Shown: positions 17,700 to 28,851, numbered from the stretch's first letter. The stretch: DNA of 64,000 bases from Caproicibacter fermentans (GCF_009746625.1 NZ_VWXL01000077.1:62001-126000), one strand, 5' to 3'. Numbers and translations are program-made. Notes: generated by a model from the letters alone, not told the origin.

Positions 17700-17704
17700 A
17701 ATTC

Positions 17705-18412
17705 ATGACGGCAAAAATATTGCCCGTACATGTGGGAATTATTATGGACGGCAACGGCCGCTGGGCGCAAAAACGCGGCATGCCCCGTTCCGCGGGCCAT
17801 GCGGCCGGAGCGGCGGTTTTTAAAACCATCGTCCGCTATTGCAATCAAATAGGAATCCGTTATCTGACGATTTACGCGTTTTCGACCGAAAACTGGAAAC
17901 GCCCGCAAAATGAGGTTTTGACGCTGATAAAACTTTTCAAACAGTATCTCAGCGATGCCTTGACGAATTTTCTTGATGAAAATATTCAGGTTCGCTTTCT
18001 TGGCGATGAAACAGCCTTTGACCCCAGACTGAGGGAGTTAATCGACGAGACTGTCCGGGTATCCAAGGACAAGACCGGCATGGTTTTGAATATTGCTTTA
18101 AATTACGGCGGTCGTGCAGAGATTGTTCAGGCGGCAAAGGCTTTGGTTCGGGACGTTCAGAATGGAACTTTGCCGCCGGACGAAATTGGAGAAGAGGACT
18201 TTGCCCGCAGGCTGTATACCGCTGGGCAGCCTGACCCTGATTTGATCATCCGCCCTAGCGGAGAACAGAGAATTTCCAATTTTCTTTTGTGGCAGTCCGC
18301 ATATACCGAATATATTTTCATGGACATTCTTTGGCCGGATTTCAAGCCGAATGATCTGGATCGAGCACTGGATCTCTATGCCGCCCGCAACAGGCGCTTC
18401 GGAGGGATTTGA
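17705..18412 (+). CDS. uppS: Isoprenyl (undecaprenyl) diphosphate synthase
   Basis: A cis-prenyltransferase that extends farnesyl diphosphate with isopentenyl diphosphate to make the undecaprenyl carrier for wall synthesis. The 235-residue protein has the signature IIMDGNGRWAQKRG near the N-terminus, with the catalytic Asp, then the YLTIYAFSTENWKRP segment, and near the end DLIIRPSGEQRISNFLLWQ. It lies between frr and cdsA, with only 5 nt to frr and direct abutment to cdsA. The dxr, ispG and dxs genes that feed its substrates are in this same window. Confidence 0.96.
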   Translation: MTAKILPVHVGIIMDGNGRWAQKRGMPRSAGHAAGAAVFKTIVRYCNQIGIRYLTIYAFSTENWKRPQNEVLTLIKLFKQYLSDALTNFLDENIQVRFLGDETAFDPRLRELIDETVRVSKDKTGMVLNIALNYGGRAEIVQAAKALVRDVQNGTLPPDEIGEEDFARRLYTAGQPDPDLIIRPSGEQRISNFLLWQSAYTEYIFMDILWPDFKPNDLDRALDLYAARNRRFGGI

Positions 18413-19237
18413 TTGAGAACAAGAGTTACATCGGCACTGACTCTGATTGTGTTTCTGGCCGCGATCGTCATCTGCAACAGCACGCTTCCGCTTGCTTTGA
18501 ATTTTGCGATCGGCCTGATCTCCGTCCTTGCGGTGAATGAAATTATCACCGCGCTGGGGCTTGCCAAAAATCTGATCCTTCTGATTCCCAGTCTGCTTTT
18601 TTCTGCGGTGTTTCCATTCCTTGGGACTTCCTTTTGGCATGACGCCGCTTATTTTCTCTACACCGTAATCATTTTTTCCGCTCTGATTTTATATCATACG
18701 GAGATTACTTTTCGCGAAGTCGGCGTAATTTACAGCATGTCTTTGCTGATTCCGTCCGCTTTGGGAACAATTATCAGCCTAAGAGAAATCGGCGGCAGCC
18801 ATGGAATGTTTTATGTGATCATAGGAATCTTTTCCGCGTGGACGGCGGACGTCGGCGCTTTTTTCGCGGGGACCTTTTTCGGGAAACATAAACTCTGCCC
18901 AAATATCAGTCCGCATAAAACCGTAGAGGGAGCGGTCGGCGGCCTCCTTCTGAATGTTGCCGCCATGCTGGTTTTCGGTTATTTATTTCACGCGATCTAT
19001 TATGCTTACAGCGTGAATGTGTCATACCTGCCGCTTGTTCTGATCGGAGTTTTCGGAACAGGCATCTCGATTCTTGGCGATCTGAGCTTTTCACTGATCA
19101 AGCGCAGCTGCCATATTAAAGATTTCAGTGAAATTATCCCGGGGCACGGCGGGATTCTCGATCGTTTCGACAGCGTCATCTTTGAAGCTCCGTTTGTTTA
19201 TATTCTGGTTCAGCTGCTTCCCATCGTTTTAAACTAA
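18413..19237 (+). CDS. cdsA: Phosphatidate cytidylyltransferase CdsA
   Basis: CdsA makes CDP-diacylglycerol from phosphatidate and CTP, the branch point of phospholipid synthesis. The 274-residue polytopic membrane protein has about seven or eight hydrophobic helices. Near the C-terminus it carries the CDS family signature, visible as SLIKRSCHIKD followed by IPGHGGILDRFDS. The start is a TTG immediately after the uppS stop, with GGAGGG 6 nt upstream. No ATG alternative is available near the N-terminus. Confidence 0.95.
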   Translation: MRTRVTSALTLIVFLAAIVICNSTLPLALNFAIGLISVLAVNEIITALGLAKNLILLIPSLLFSAVFPFLGTSFWHDAAYFLYTVIIFSALILYHTEITFREVGVIYSMSLLIPSALGTIISLREIGGSHGMFYVIIGIFSAWTADVGAFFAGTFFGKHKLCPNISPHKTVEGAVGGLLLNVAAMLVFGYLFHAIYYAYSVNVSYLPLVLIGVFGTGISILGDLSFSLIKRSCHIKDFSEIIPGHGGILDRFDSVIFEAPFVYILVQLLPIVLN

Positions 19238-19279
19238 TTTCTCATAGACTGCAATAATCAAAACAATTGGTGAATAATA

Positions 19280-20434
19280 ATGAAACAATGTTTATCCGTT
19301 TTGGGATCCACGGGGTCCATCGGCACCCAAACTTTGGATGTCGCACGAAGGCTGGGAATGAAAATCTGCGCTCTGGCGGCAGCAAAAAACGTCGGCCTGC
19401 TGGAAGAACAGATCAGGGAATTTCGCCCCCAGGTTGCCGCGGTCTACGATCCGGCCGCTGCTTTAAAACTGAAAACGGCGGTCAGCGACCTGCCTGTCAG
19501 GGTAGTGCAGGGAATGGACGGCTTATGCGAAGCGGCCTGCCTGCCAACGGCAGGCCTTGTTTGCAATTCTGTTGTCGGAATGGTCGGACTTCGCCCGACG
19601 CTTGCGGCAATTCGAGCCGAAAAGGATGTAGCGCTTTCCAACAAGGAAGCGCTGGTGGCCGGCGGAGCGTTGGTCATGCGGGAAGCGGAAGAGAGACATG
19701 TCCGGATTCTTCCCGTTGACAGCGAGCATTCCGCGGTATTCCAATGTCTGCAGGGCAGTCCCGGGAAAAAAGCAATACGCAGGATTCTTCTGACCGCTTC
19801 CGGCGGACCTTTTTTCGGAAAAACATTGGAAGATTTGAAAAGCGTAACTCCGGAACAGGCATTAAAACATCCGAACTGGCATATGGGGCCGAAGGTTACG
19901 ATTGACTCCTCAACCATGATGAACAAGGGGCTGGAAATTATTGAGGCTTCCTGGCTTTTCGGACTCCCGGATGATAGAATTGACGTACTGGTGCAAAGGG
20001 AAAGCGTCGTCCATTCCATGGTGGAATTTGAAGACCGGTCCGTAATCGCGCAGCTCGGTGTACCCGATATGCATCTTCCGATCCAGTATGCCCTCACCTA
20101 CCCGGAACGCCTTGCCTCCGATACGGATATTCTTGATTTGGCAAAATACGGTACTCTGACATTTTCAAATGCGGACGAAAAGACGTTTCGCTGTCTAGCG
20201 GCGTGCAGACGCGCATTAAGGCGCGGCGGCCTTGCGCCTGCAGCGGCGAACGGAGCAAACGAAGTTGCGGTAAAGCTGTTTTTGGACCACAGAATTTCCT
20301 TTCTGGAGATTGGAGAATTGGTTTGGGAAGCGATGGAGCATCAGCCTGACGTGGATGAGGTGCGGAGCGTCGAAGATGTTCTGCGGGCCGATGCGCGCGC
20401 TCGCAGTTTCGTTTTGAGCACAGTTACTACCTGA
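19280..20434 (+). CDS. dxr: 1-deoxy-D-xylulose 5-phosphate reductoisomerase
   Basis: Dxr converts DXP to MEP with NADPH, the committed step of the MEP isoprenoid pathway. The 384-residue protein begins with the NADPH-binding motif GSTGSIG (9-15). It has the metal and substrate segment VDSEHSA and the KVTIDSSTMMNKGLE motif. The ribosome site (GGTGA) is weak. rseP starts 3 nt after the stop, and ispG, another MEP-pathway gene, follows rseP. Confidence 0.97.
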   Translation: MKQCLSVLGSTGSIGTQTLDVARRLGMKICALAAAKNVGLLEEQIREFRPQVAAVYDPAAALKLKTAVSDLPVRVVQGMDGLCEAACLPTAGLVCNSVVGMVGLRPTLAAIRAEKDVALSNKEALVAGGALVMREAEERHVRILPVDSEHSAVFQCLQGSPGKKAIRRILLTASGGPFFGKTLEDLKSVTPEQALKHPNWHMGPKVTIDSSTMMNKGLEIIEASWLFGLPDDRIDVLVQRESVVHSMVEFEDRSVIAQLGVPDMHLPIQYALTYPERLASDTDILDLAKYGTLTFSNADEKTFRCLAACRRALRRGGLAPAAANGANEVAVKLFLDHRISFLEIGELVWEAMEHQPDVDEVRSVEDVLRADARARSFVLSTVTT

Positions 20435-20437
20435 GAG

Positions 20438-21520
20438 GTGATTATCATCATAAAAGCAATTTTGATTATCATTGCTGTTCTGCTATTCGGATTTATGATT
20501 TTTATCCATGAATTCGGCCATTTCTTTACCGCGAAATTATGCGGGATTCGAGTCAATGAATTTGCGATTGGAATGGGGCCTACCCTTTTTCATAAACAGG
20601 GAAAGGAAACTCGTTATTCCCTTCGCCTTCTGCCGATCGGCGGCTTCTGTGCCATGGAGGGTGAGGACGAAGAAAGCGCAGATACCGGTTCCTTTGGCAA
20701 AAAACCTGTTTGGAAACGATTCCTTGTCGTTGTCATGGGAGCCATCATGAACATTTTGCTCGGGCTTGTTTTAATGATGACGATTCTGGGGCAGGAAAGC
20801 GCGTTCTCTTCCACCACCATTTCGCAGTTTGATCAGAATTCGGCGCTGCAGCAGGCCGGATTGAAAAGAGGGGATGAATTTATCTCCGTCGACCATTACC
20901 GGATTTACGGGGACCGTGACCTGAGCTTTGCCCTTGCGACGGCAAACCCTAATTCCGTTGATATTGAAGTGCTGCGGGATGGGAAAACATTCACTTTCGA
21001 CAATGTCAAGTTCAACAGCCGGAAAGTAAACGGCAAGAGCGTTCTTACCCTGGACTTTTATGTGCTGCCGGTGGATAAAAACTTCGGCACGCTGATTACG
21101 AAATCTTTTCAGGATACGGTTTCCACGGTCCGCATGGTTTGGTACAGCCTCGTGGGATTCGCAACCGGAAAATTCGGGTTTAACGACGTCGCGGGGCCCG
21201 TCGGAGCGGTCAGCGCGATCAACCAGGCTGCTTCCGCCGGGCTTGCGCAGAATTTTATGGCGGGACTCAACAATATTCTTTATATGATTATGGTTCTGAC
21301 CGTCAACCTTGGCGTAGTCAATCTGATGCCTTTTCCCGCGCTTGACGGAGGGAAAGTACTGTTCCTTCTCGTGGAAGCCGTTCGCCGCAAGCCTCTGCAG
21401 CAGAAATACGTCGGAATTGTTGAAACGGCTGGATTCTGCCTGCTGATGGGTTTTATGGTGGTCGTTACCTACAGCGACATTCTTCGTTTAATTACAGGAA
21501 AAGGACTGGGCGGAGCATGA
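20438..21520 (+). CDS. rseP: Site-2 protease family intramembrane metalloprotease RseP
   Basis: An intramembrane zinc protease that cleaves membrane-bound regulators such as anti-sigma factors. HEFGH (24-28) lies in the first transmembrane segment, a PDZ-like domain occupies roughly 105-190, and the C-terminal NLMPFPALDGGK carries the third metal ligand. There is no ATG near the N-terminus. The annotated GTG at 20438 sits inside GAGAGGTGAT, which itself looks like the ribosome site. The true initiation codon could therefore be a rare ATT, ATC or ATA a few codons later. The 3' end overlaps ispG by 4 nt. Confidence 0.93.
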   Translation: MIIIIKAILIIIAVLLFGFMIFIHEFGHFFTAKLCGIRVNEFAIGMGPTLFHKQGKETRYSLRLLPIGGFCAMEGEDEESADTGSFGKKPVWKRFLVVVMGAIMNILLGLVLMMTILGQESAFSSTTISQFDQNSALQQAGLKRGDEFISVDHYRIYGDRDLSFALATANPNSVDIEVLRDGKTFTFDNVKFNSRKVNGKSVLTLDFYVLPVDKNFGTLITKSFQDTVSTVRMVWYSLVGFATGKFGFNDVAGPVGAVSAINQAASAGLAQNFMAGLNNILYMIMVLTVNLGVVNLMPFPALDGGKVLFLLVEAVRRKPLQQKYVGIVETAGFCLLMGFMVVVTYSDILRLITGKGLGGA

Positions 21521-22557
21521 GAATTTCGAAAACAGTCCATGTTGGATCTGTCGCGGTGGGGGGCGGAGCAAAGATTACGGTACAGTCGATGTTGAGCCGG
21601 CCCTCCGCCGATCTGAGCGGAAATGTCTCTCAGGCCAAGGCTCTGGAGAAGGCGGGTTGTGAGATCCTGCGTGTCGCGGTGCCGGACGCCGAATCGGTTG
21701 CTCTGATCCCTGCAATCAAGCAGTCGGTAAATATTCCGCTGGTCGCGGATATTCATTTCGATTACCGTCTTGCACTTGCCAGTGCGGAGGCGGGAGCCGA
21801 CGCAATCAGAATCAATCCCGGCAATATCGGTTCCGACGAACGGGTCAGGGAAGTGGCTGCCGCCTGCGCCGACAGAAAAGTACCGATCAGAATCGGCGTG
21901 AACTCCGGTTCTATTGAAAAGGAATTGCTGGAAAAGTATGGCGGACCGACCCCGCAGGCGCTTGCGGAAAGTGCTTTGCGCCATGCTTCCCTGTTGGAAA
22001 AATTTCAATTTGATGATATTGTCATATCGATTAAATCATCCGATGTCAATCATATGATTCAGGCGAATGAACTGATTGCGGAACAATGTGATTATCCGCT
22101 TCATCTCGGTGTAACGGAAGCGGGCAGCGAACGAATGGGACTGATTAAATCCTCGATCGGGATCGGTTCTCTGCTGCAAAGGGGAATCGGCGATACGATT
22201 CGCGTGTCTCTAACCGCAGATCCTGTGCGCGAAATAGAAGCCGGCATCGATCTTTTGAAAGCTCTTTCTTTAAGGGAAGGAATTCGGATTGTTTCGTGCC
22301 CTACCTGCGGCAGGACCCGGATCGATCTGATTTCGATTGTAAACGAAGTCGAAAAGCGCCTTGCCGGCTGTACGAAGGATTTGACGATTGCCCTGATGGG
22401 CTGTGCCGTCAACGGACCGGGGGAAGCCAGAGAGGCGGATATCGGAATTGCCGGGGGAGACGGAGTAGGGTTGCTATTTAAAAAAGGGAAAATTATGAAA
22501 AGAGTTCCGGAAGAGCAACTGGTCGAAACTCTTTTGCGGGAAATCGAACAAATGTAA
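21517..22557 (+). CDS. ispG: 4-hydroxy-3-methylbut-2-enyl diphosphate synthase (flavodoxin) IspG
   Basis: IspG reduces MEcPP to HMBPP using a [4Fe-4S] cluster, the penultimate MEP-pathway step. The 346-residue bacterial-type protein has the TIM-barrel motif TVQSMLSR near the N-terminus. Cluster cysteines lie in CPTCGRTRIDL and MGCAVNGPGEA. It overlaps rseP at ATGA and lies directly upstream of polC. Dxr and Dxs are also in this window. Confidence 0.97.
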   Translation: MRISKTVHVGSVAVGGGAKITVQSMLSRPSADLSGNVSQAKALEKAGCEILRVAVPDAESVALIPAIKQSVNIPLVADIHFDYRLALASAEAGADAIRINPGNIGSDERVREVAAACADRKVPIRIGVNSGSIEKELLEKYGGPTPQALAESALRHASLLEKFQFDDIVISIKSSDVNHMIQANELIAEQCDYPLHLGVTEAGSERMGLIKSSIGIGSLLQRGIGDTIRVSLTADPVREIEAGIDLLKALSLREGIRIVSCPTCGRTRIDLISIVNEVEKRLAGCTKDLTIALMGCAVNGPGEAREADIGIAGGDGVGLLFKKGKIMKRVPEEQLVETLLREIEQM

Positions 22558-22564
22558 AGGATGA

Positions 22565-25500
22565 ATGCGCTTGAAGAAGTTTGGAGATTTTTTTCACGAA
22601 TACATAGATATATCCCGGTTTCCGGAGCCGGTTCGGGAAGGAACGATCGCTTCTATTCAGATCGATTCGGCCATTCGAGCGCTCACGGCAAACGTCCTTT
22701 TTCCAGACCTTGTGGAACGGAACATTCTGGATCATGTGGAACGCAGCATTGTCTCCTGCAAGCCGCTTCGTCTCTCAAAAGCCTGCGTGAAACCAACATT
22801 TCCGCAGGCTTCTTTTTCAACGGAGTATTTTCCGAGCCTGATTATGGAACTGAAACGCCGTGAAGCGAGCCTGAACGGAACTCTGACGGATTCCGAGGCA
22901 AAGCTGGAAAACGGAAAGCTGCTGATCGAGCTCAAACATGGCGGCGGAGACATGCTGCTGGCCCGCCATGTGGATAGAATGCTTGCCGAACTGATCCGTG
23001 AGGAATTCGGAATTAGTCTGGTTGTAGAATTCGGCGGCGTTCTGGCTGCGCAGGAGGGTGCGGCGGCGTTTATTAACAGAAAGCTTGTGAAAGAAGAGGC
23101 TCGCCGCAGACAGGAAGTTTCTGAACAGATCGAATCGGAGGAAGCTTCCCTGAAGCAGAAAAACACCGCCAAAACCATCAGCATACGCGAAGGGGATACG
23201 CTGTATCCCACGGTTATTCTTGACAGCGCAAGGGAAATTTACGGACATCTGCCGCGGGCCAAGCCGATCCCAATTTCAAAAATCACGCCGGATATCGGCA
23301 GCGCAACCATATGGGGAGAAATTTTTTCTGTGGACCAGAAGGCGACGCGCGACAGGCAGCGAAAGATTTATTCCGTCAATATCACGGATTACACCAGTTC
23401 CATTACACTCAAGATCATAGAGATGGCAACCCAATGCAAGATGCTGGACACGCTCGCGAAAGGAATGTCTGTTCTGGTGCGCGGAGATGTGGAATACGAC
23501 AAGTATGACCATGAAATCGTCTTGCGTCCCAAAAGCATCGCAACTGTAAAGCAGGTGGAGGTTACGGACGATGCCCAGGACAAGCGTGTGGAACTGCACA
23601 TGCATACCACAATGTCCGCCATGGACGGAGTCAACTCCGCATCGGACCTGATTCACAGAGCGGCCAAATGGGGGCATACGGCTGTGGCAATCACGGACCA
23701 TGGAGTTGCGCAGGCCTATCCGGACGCAATGAACGCGGCGGAGGAACTGAAAAAGAAAGGTCAGCCGATCAAAATTCTTTATGGTTCCGAAGCCTATTTC
23801 GTCAATGATCTGGTGCCCGCTGTCAAAGGGGATTCCGTCAGAGAGCTTACCGGCGAATTTATCTCGTTTGATATTGAAACAACGGGACTGAGCCCATCTG
23901 CGGACCGGATTACTGAAATCGGCGCGGTTCGCATTGTGAACGGTGATTTAACCGATTCTTTTGACACATTCGTCAACCCGGAACGAGGGATTCCGGCTAA
24001 AATAACCGGGTTGACCGGAATCACGGACGAAATGGTAAAGGATGCTCCTTCGGAACGTCAGGCGCTGGAACAGTTCTTTCAATTTTGCGGAAAAGATGCG
24101 GTGCTGATCGCCCATAACGCCGACTTCGATACCTCTTTTATCCGGGTAGCCGCCGGGCGAAGCGGCTTTGAATTCACAAATACTTACATAGACACCGTTC
24201 CGATGTGCCGCTCGCTTCTAAAAGGAATTAAAAACGCAAAGCTGGATACGGTCGCAAAATATCTAAAACTCGATCCTTTCAACCACCACAGGGCCTGCGA
24301 CGATGCTATGGTTCTCGGTCAGATCTTTTTAAGGCTGATTCAGCGTTTGCAGGAGGATACCAGCGCAAAAACGGTGCAGGATATCAATAGCTGCCTTGCC
24401 GGCGGCGATATTAAAAAGATGAAATCATACCATATGATCCTGCTGGCGAAAAACCAAACCGGCCTGAAAAACCTGTACAAACTGATATCAAAATCTCATC
24501 TGGAGTATTTCTACCGGAATCCGAGAATCCCGAAATCGGAGCTAATCAAATATCGGGAAGGCCTTTTGATCGGAAGCGCCTGTGAAGCCGGAGAACTTTA
24601 CAGGGCGATAATTGGGGCGCAGCCTTGGTCCGCTCTGTGCGAAATTGCGTCGTTTTACGACTACTTGGAAATTCAGCCGGTCGGGAACAATCGTTTTATG
24701 GTGCGAGAGGGGCTTGTTCCCGACGAGGAAAAAATCAAAGAGTTTAACCGTACCGTCGTAAAATTAGGTGAAAAGCTGAATCTGCCGGTTGTTGCAACCT
24801 GCGATGTTCACTTTATGGATCCGAAGGACGGGGATTACAGAAAAATCCTGATGCAGGGCCTCGGCTTTAAAGATACGGACGAACAGGCACCGCTATATTT
24901 TCGGACAACGAAGGAAATGCTCCGGGAATTTGCCTATTTGGGAAAAGAAAAAGCCTATGAAGTCGTCGTGACGAACACCAATAAAATTGCAAATATGGTT
25001 GAGGAGATCCGGCCGATTCCCGAGGGGACGTTTCCGCCGTTCATCGAAGGAGCGGAGGAACAGCTTACGAGCATCACATGGACGCGCGCGAAGGAACTGT
25101 ACGGCGATCCTCTGCCGGAGCTGGTTCAGAAAAGACTGGAACGCGAGCTTGGTTCTATTACAAAACACGGTTTCTCGATCCTTTACATGATCGCTCAAAA
25201 GCTGGTCGCGGATTCCGTGGCGCACGGCTATCTGGTTGGCTCCCGTGGGTCGGTCGGTTCGTCTTTCGTCGCCAATTTGGCGGGCATCTCAGAGGTTAAC
25301 CCGCTGGAGCCGCATTATGTTTGTCCAAACTGCAAGCACAGCGAATTTGTAACCGACGGCAGCATCGGCAGCGGATTTGATCTTCCGCCGAAAAAATGCC
25401 CGGTCTGCGGTGCGGAATATAACAGGGACGGACATACGATTCCGTTTGAAACCTTTCTTGGCTTTGACGGGGACAAGACCCCTGATATCGACCTGAACTT

Positions 25501-26914
25501 TTCCGGCGAGTATCAGTCGAGCGCCCACCGCTACACGGAAACACTGTTCGGCAAAGATCACGTGTTCAAGGCCGGGACAATCGCTACGGTTGCGGATAAG
25601 ACGGCGCTGGGCTTTGTGAAGAAATATGAAGAAGAAAAAGGGCTTGTCCTCCACAGGGCGGAAGAACTCCGCCTGGCCACCGGCTGCACGGGGGTCAAGC
25701 GAACGACAGGGCAGCATCCCGGAGGAATGGTGGTCGTGCCGAAGGGAAAAGAAGTTTTTGATTTTTGCCCGGTTCAACATCCGGCCAACGACCAGAATTC
25801 CGACAACATCACGACTCATTTCGATTTTCACTCCATTCATGACACGATTTGCAAGCTGGACGAGCTGGGCCATGATGTTCCGACGATTTACCGCTATCTG
25901 GAGGATTACACCGGAATTCCCGTCATGGACGTTTCCATGAGCGACCCGCAGGTCATGTCGCTGTTTACCTCCACGGAAGCGCTTGGGGTCAAGCCGGAGG
26001 ATATCGATTCACAGACCGGCACTTTTTCATTGCCGGAAGTAGGCACCAGCTTCGTACGGCAGATGCTGATGGACTCCAACCCAAAAACTTTTTCGGATCT
26101 GCTTCAGATTTCCGGGCTGTCGCACGGTACCGACGTTTGGCTGGGCAACGCGCAGGAATTGATTAAAAACGGGACCTGCACCATTTCAGAAGTCATCGGA
26201 ACACGCGACAGCATTATGACTTATCTGCTGCACAAAGGCCTGGAACCGAAAATGGCGTTTAAAATTATGGAAATCACCCGAAAGGGAAAAGCACCGAAGC
26301 TGTTGACTGAAGATTACATCCAGGCGATGAAGGACCACGGCGTTCCGCAGTGGTATATTGATTCCTGTATGAAAATCAAATATATGTTCCCGAAAGCCCA
26401 TGCCGCGGCATATATGATTTCAACTTTGCGCCTTGGCTGGTACAAAGTCCACCGCCCGGTGGAATATTACGCCGCATACTTTACCGTGCGCGGAGAAGAC
26501 TTTGACGGCGCGCTTGTAATGCAGGGACGCGAAGCGGTTCGGCGCAAAATGAACGAAATCGCCATGAAGGGAAAAGAAGCGTCTGCCAAAGAAGAGTCGG
26601 CCTACTCCACCTTTCAGATTGTCAACGAAATGCTGGCAAGGGGAATTGAGGTCCTTCCGGTTGACCTGTTCAAATCGGAAGCCAAAAAATATCTGGTCGA
26701 AGACGGAAAAATTCGGCTTCCGTTTCTGTCGCTTTCCGGGGTAGGAGAAGCGGCGGCAAACAGTCTGGCGGAAGCGGGAAAGAAAGGCCCCTATATTTCC
26801 GTGGACGATCTGCAGACCCGATCCAAAGTTTCCAAATCCGTGATTGAAACATTTGAGGCCGCGGGGGTTCTGAAAGATCTGCCGAAAAGCAGCCAAATGT
26901 CATTATTCGGTTGA
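22565..26914 (+). CDS. polC: DNA polymerase III alpha subunit, Gram-positive PolC type
   Basis: The main replicative polymerase of Firmicutes. The 1449-residue protein has the PolC layout: an N-terminal domain, an OB fold (about 235-330) and a PHP domain starting [14 protein letters not shown] (about 341). This is interrupted by a DEDD 3'-5' exonuclease (FDIETTGLS at about 435, HNADFDTSF), followed by the polymerase core. The catalytic acid pair lies in TPDIDLNF (Asp974, Asp976). A zinc-binding stretch (CPNCKH, CPVCG) precedes the core motif. It is the last gene of the pyrH run; its stop lies inside the -35 of the next promoter. Confidence 0.98.
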   Translation: MRLKKFGDFFHEYIDISRFPEPVREGTIASIQIDSAIRALTANVLFPDLVERNILDHVERSIVSCKPLRLSKACVKPTFPQASFSTEYFPSLIMELKRREASLNGTLTDSEAKLENGKLLIELKHGGGDMLLARHVDRMLAELIREEFGISLVVEFGGVLAAQEGAAAFINRKLVKEEARRRQEVSEQIESEEASLKQKNTAKTISIREGDTLYPTVILDSAREIYGHLPRAKPIPISKITPDIGSATIWGEIFSVDQKATRDRQRKIYSVNITDYTSSITLKIIEMATQCKMLDTLAKGMSVLVRGDVEYDKYDHEIVLRPKSIATVKQVEVTDDAQDKRVELHMHTTMSAMDGVNSASDLIHRAAKWGHTAVAITDHGVAQAYPDAMNAAEELKKKGQPIKILYGSEAYFVNDLVPAVKGDSVRELTGEFISFDIETTGLSPSADRITEIGAVRIVNGDLTDSFDTFVNPERGIPAKITGLTGITDEMVKDAPSERQALEQFFQFCGKDAVLIAHNADFDTSFIRVAAGRSGFEFTNTYIDTVPMCRSLLKGIKNAKLDTVAKYLKLDPFNHHRACDDAMVLGQIFLRLIQRLQEDTSAKTVQDINSCLAGGDIKKMKSYHMILLAKNQTGLKNLYKLISKSHLEYFYRNPRIPKSELIKYREGLLIGSACEAGELYRAIIGAQPWSALCEIASFYDYLEIQPVGNNRFMVREGLVPDEEKIKEFNRTVVKLGEKLNLPVVATCDVHFMDPKDGDYRKILMQGLGFKDTDEQAPLYFRTTKEMLREFAYLGKEKAYEVVVTNTNKIANMVEEIRPIPEGTFPPFIEGAEEQLTSITWTRAKELYGDPLPELVQKRLERELGSITKHGFSILYMIAQKLVADSVAHGYLVGSRGSVGSSFVANLAGISEVNPLEPHYVCPNCKHSEFVTDGSIGSGFDLPPKKCPVCGAEYNRDGHTIPFETFLGFDGDKTPDIDLNFSGEYQSSAHRYTETLFGKDHVFKAGTIATVADKTALGFVKKYEEEKGLVLHRAEELRLATGCTGVKRTTGQHPGGMVVVPKGKEVFDFCPVQHPANDQNSDNITTHFDFHSIHDTICKLDELGHDVPTIYRYLEDYTGIPVMDVSMSDPQVMSLFTSTEALGVKPEDIDSQTGTFSLPEVGTSFVRQMLMDSNPKTFSDLLQISGLSHGTDVWLGNAQELIKNGTCTISEVIGTRDSIMTYLLHKGLEPKMAFKIMEITRKGKAPKLLTEDYIQAMKDHGVPQWYIDSCMKIKYMFPKAHAAAYMISTLRLGWYKVHRPVEYYAAYFTVRGEDFDGALVMQGREAVRRKMNEIAMKGKEASAKEESAYSTFQIVNEMLARGIEVLPVDLFKSEAKKYLVEDGKIRLPFLSLSGVGEAAANSLAEAGKKGPYISVDDLQTRSKVSKSVIETFEAAGVLKDLPKSSQMSLFG

Positions 26915-26939
26915 CAGCGCGATTTTAGTATGGTATTCT
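26911..26939 (+). promoter_or_regulatory. Promoter of the histidine operon
   Basis: A consensus TTGACA overlapping the polC stop is followed after 17 nt by TATTCT. The leader to hisZ is about 40 nt, and I see no T-box or attenuator in it. Confidence 0.75.
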
Positions 26940-26986
26940 ATTAGCACGGTAAAGTGAACCGCGCATGAAAACAAGGAGCGGCATTC

Positions 26987-28183
26987 ATGAAGAAAAACAA
27001 CAAAATTACGCCGGAGGGCACCAAGGATTTTTTGTTCGAGGAATGTCTTACCAGACGATATATTGAAAGAACCATCAGTGATGTGTTTTCTTCCCGCGGT
27101 TTTCATGAGGTAGTAACGCCGGGATTGGAATTTTACGATGTGTTCGATCCGGATTTTTCGGGCATCTCTCAGGATGTCATGTATAAAATGACGGATCAGC
27201 ATGGACGTTTGATCGTAATGCGTCCGGATTCAACGCTTCCAATCGCCCGGCTGACCGCGACGCGGCTCCAAAATTTGCCAAAGCCGATTCGGCTGTATTA
27301 TACCCAGCCGATTTACCGGAACCATCCGGGATTAACCGGACGAAGCGATGAATCCGTACAGACCGGAATCGAGCTTTTGGGCGCCGGAGGAATTCGGGCC
27401 GATCTGGATGTATTGTCCGCGGCGGTTGAAGCATTGGGCAAATGCGTTCCGGGGTATCGCCTGGAAATCGGGCACGCCGGTTTTTTCCGCACTCTTGCGC
27501 AGCAGATTTCCGTCGGGGAAAATCTTCTGGAAGATGTGCGCTCCGCGATCGAAACGAAGAACTATGCGCGGCTGAACGGAATTCTGGATGCTCTCCCGCA
27601 GGGGGAATATGTGCAGGCGCTCAGAGAGCTTCCCCGCTTATTCGGCGGAGAAGAGGTCTTTGACCGGGCTTCGGCGCTTTGCAAAGATTCGGGATTGGTT
27701 CAAACGTTGGACTATCTGCGTAAAGTTTACCGTTCCCTTTCCGAATTGGAACAGAGCGGGCGGATCATGATCGACCTTGGCCTTGTCCAGCGAAATGATT
27801 ATTATACGGGGATCGTGTTCAGCGCATATGTGGAAGAATTCGGCGACGCGGTTTTGCTTGGAGGACGCTACGACAACCTGCTCGGCCATTTCGGTCAGCC
27901 GATGCCCGCAATCGGTTTCGCGGTCAATGTGGATGCGATTGCAAAAACCCTACTTGACCGCGGAAACGTATGTCCGGTGCTTCCAATGGATATTTTGGTT
28001 CACGGAGATGCCGGATATGAGGTCAAGGCGCTTGAATACACTTCCGATCTGATCTCAAAGGGGCTGCGATGTGAAAACAGCGTCTTTGAAACGCAGGACG
28101 ACGCGATCACCTATGCTCAAACAAGCGGAATCAAACGAATCGATTCTGTAGGCGAAACAATCAAAACGATCAATCTGATATAA
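26987..28183 (+). CDS. hisZ: ATP phosphoribosyltransferase regulatory subunit HisZ
   Basis: A catalytically inactive histidyl-tRNA synthetase paralogue that joins short-form HisG to make a histidine-sensitive enzyme. The 398-residue protein keeps the class II core, with TPEGTKDFL near the N-terminus and the motif 2-like RPDSTLPIAR, plus a degenerate C-terminal region. It is called HisZ, not HisS, because it directly precedes a 218-residue HisG and heads the his operon. GGAGCGG precedes the ATG. Confidence 0.93.
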   Translation: MKKNNKITPEGTKDFLFEECLTRRYIERTISDVFSSRGFHEVVTPGLEFYDVFDPDFSGISQDVMYKMTDQHGRLIVMRPDSTLPIARLTATRLQNLPKPIRLYYTQPIYRNHPGLTGRSDESVQTGIELLGAGGIRADLDVLSAAVEALGKCVPGYRLEIGHAGFFRTLAQQISVGENLLEDVRSAIETKNYARLNGILDALPQGEYVQALRELPRLFGGEEVFDRASALCKDSGLVQTLDYLRKVYRSLSELEQSGRIMIDLGLVQRNDYYTGIVFSAYVEEFGDAVLLGGRYDNLLGHFGQPMPAIGFAVNVDAIAKTLLDRGNVCPVLPMDILVHGDAGYEVKALEYTSDLISKGLRCENSVFETQDDAITYAQTSGIKRIDSVGETIKTINLI

Positions 28184-28194
28184 GGCTGGTAAAA

Positions 28195-28851
28195 ATGAAA
28201 CCACTCAGAATCGCCCTGACAAAGGGCAGGCTGGAAGAAAGCACGGTAAACCTGTTCGAACAGATCGGTATCGATTGCTCCGCGGTACGAAACAAAGGCC
28301 GAAAACTGATTCTTCCGGTTGGGGATGGGCTGGAAGTCGTTCTCGCAAAGGCGGCGGACGTAATCACTTATGTGGAGCATGGTGTCTGCGATTTGGGAGT
28401 CGTTGGGAAAGATACCATTATGGAAAAAGGCGGGAGCTTTTACGAGATCCTCGACCTTGGGTTCGGCAAATGCAGATTTGCCCTGGCCGGTCCTGTCGGG
28501 TCGGACTTTTTCAGCGGCTACTCCGCCAGAACCATCGCGTCAAAATATCCGCACGTTGCCCACAGCTATTTTGAAAGCAAGGCAATGGACATTCGGGTGA
28601 TTAAAATTGAAGGGTCCGTGGAGCTGGCCCCTCTTCTGGGGCTTTCCGACGCGATTGTAGATATTGTTGAAACGGGCACAACCCTGAAAGAAAACGGTTT
28701 AGCGGTGATTGAAACCATCAGTGACGTTTCAGCGAGGCTGATTGTCAACGCGGCAAGCATGAAGCTCAGGAAAACGGAAATAGAAGCTCTGACAGACCGA
28801 ATGGAGCGGTCTGTAAAACTGTCTAGCGTTAAGGAGGAGAGAGTGTGCTGA
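28195..28851 (+). CDS. hisG: ATP phosphoribosyltransferase HisG, short form
   Basis: HisG joins ATP and PRPP, the first step of histidine synthesis. At 218 residues it is the short form without the C-terminal regulatory domain and needs HisZ. It has the IALTKGRL opening and the PRPP-binding segment DIVETGTTLKENGL. The stop overlaps the GTG start of hisD by 7 nt. End-product feedback is expected to act through HisZ. Confidence 0.96.
   Translation: MKPLRIALTKGRLEESTVNLFEQIGIDCSAVRNKGRKLILPVGDGLEVVLAKAADVITYVEHGVCDLGVVGKDTIMEKGGSFYEILDLGFGKCRFALAGPVGSDFFSGYSARTIASKYPHVAHSYFESKAMDIRVIKIEGSVELAPLLGLSDAIVDIVETGTTLKENGLAVIETISDVSARLIVNAASMKLRKTEIEALTDRMERSVKLSSVKEERVC

Noticed and set aside
26987-28183. 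Could this be the histidyl-tRNA synthetase HisS?
   Set aside because: It heads the his operon next to a short HisG and has a degenerate C-terminal region, which fits HisZ.
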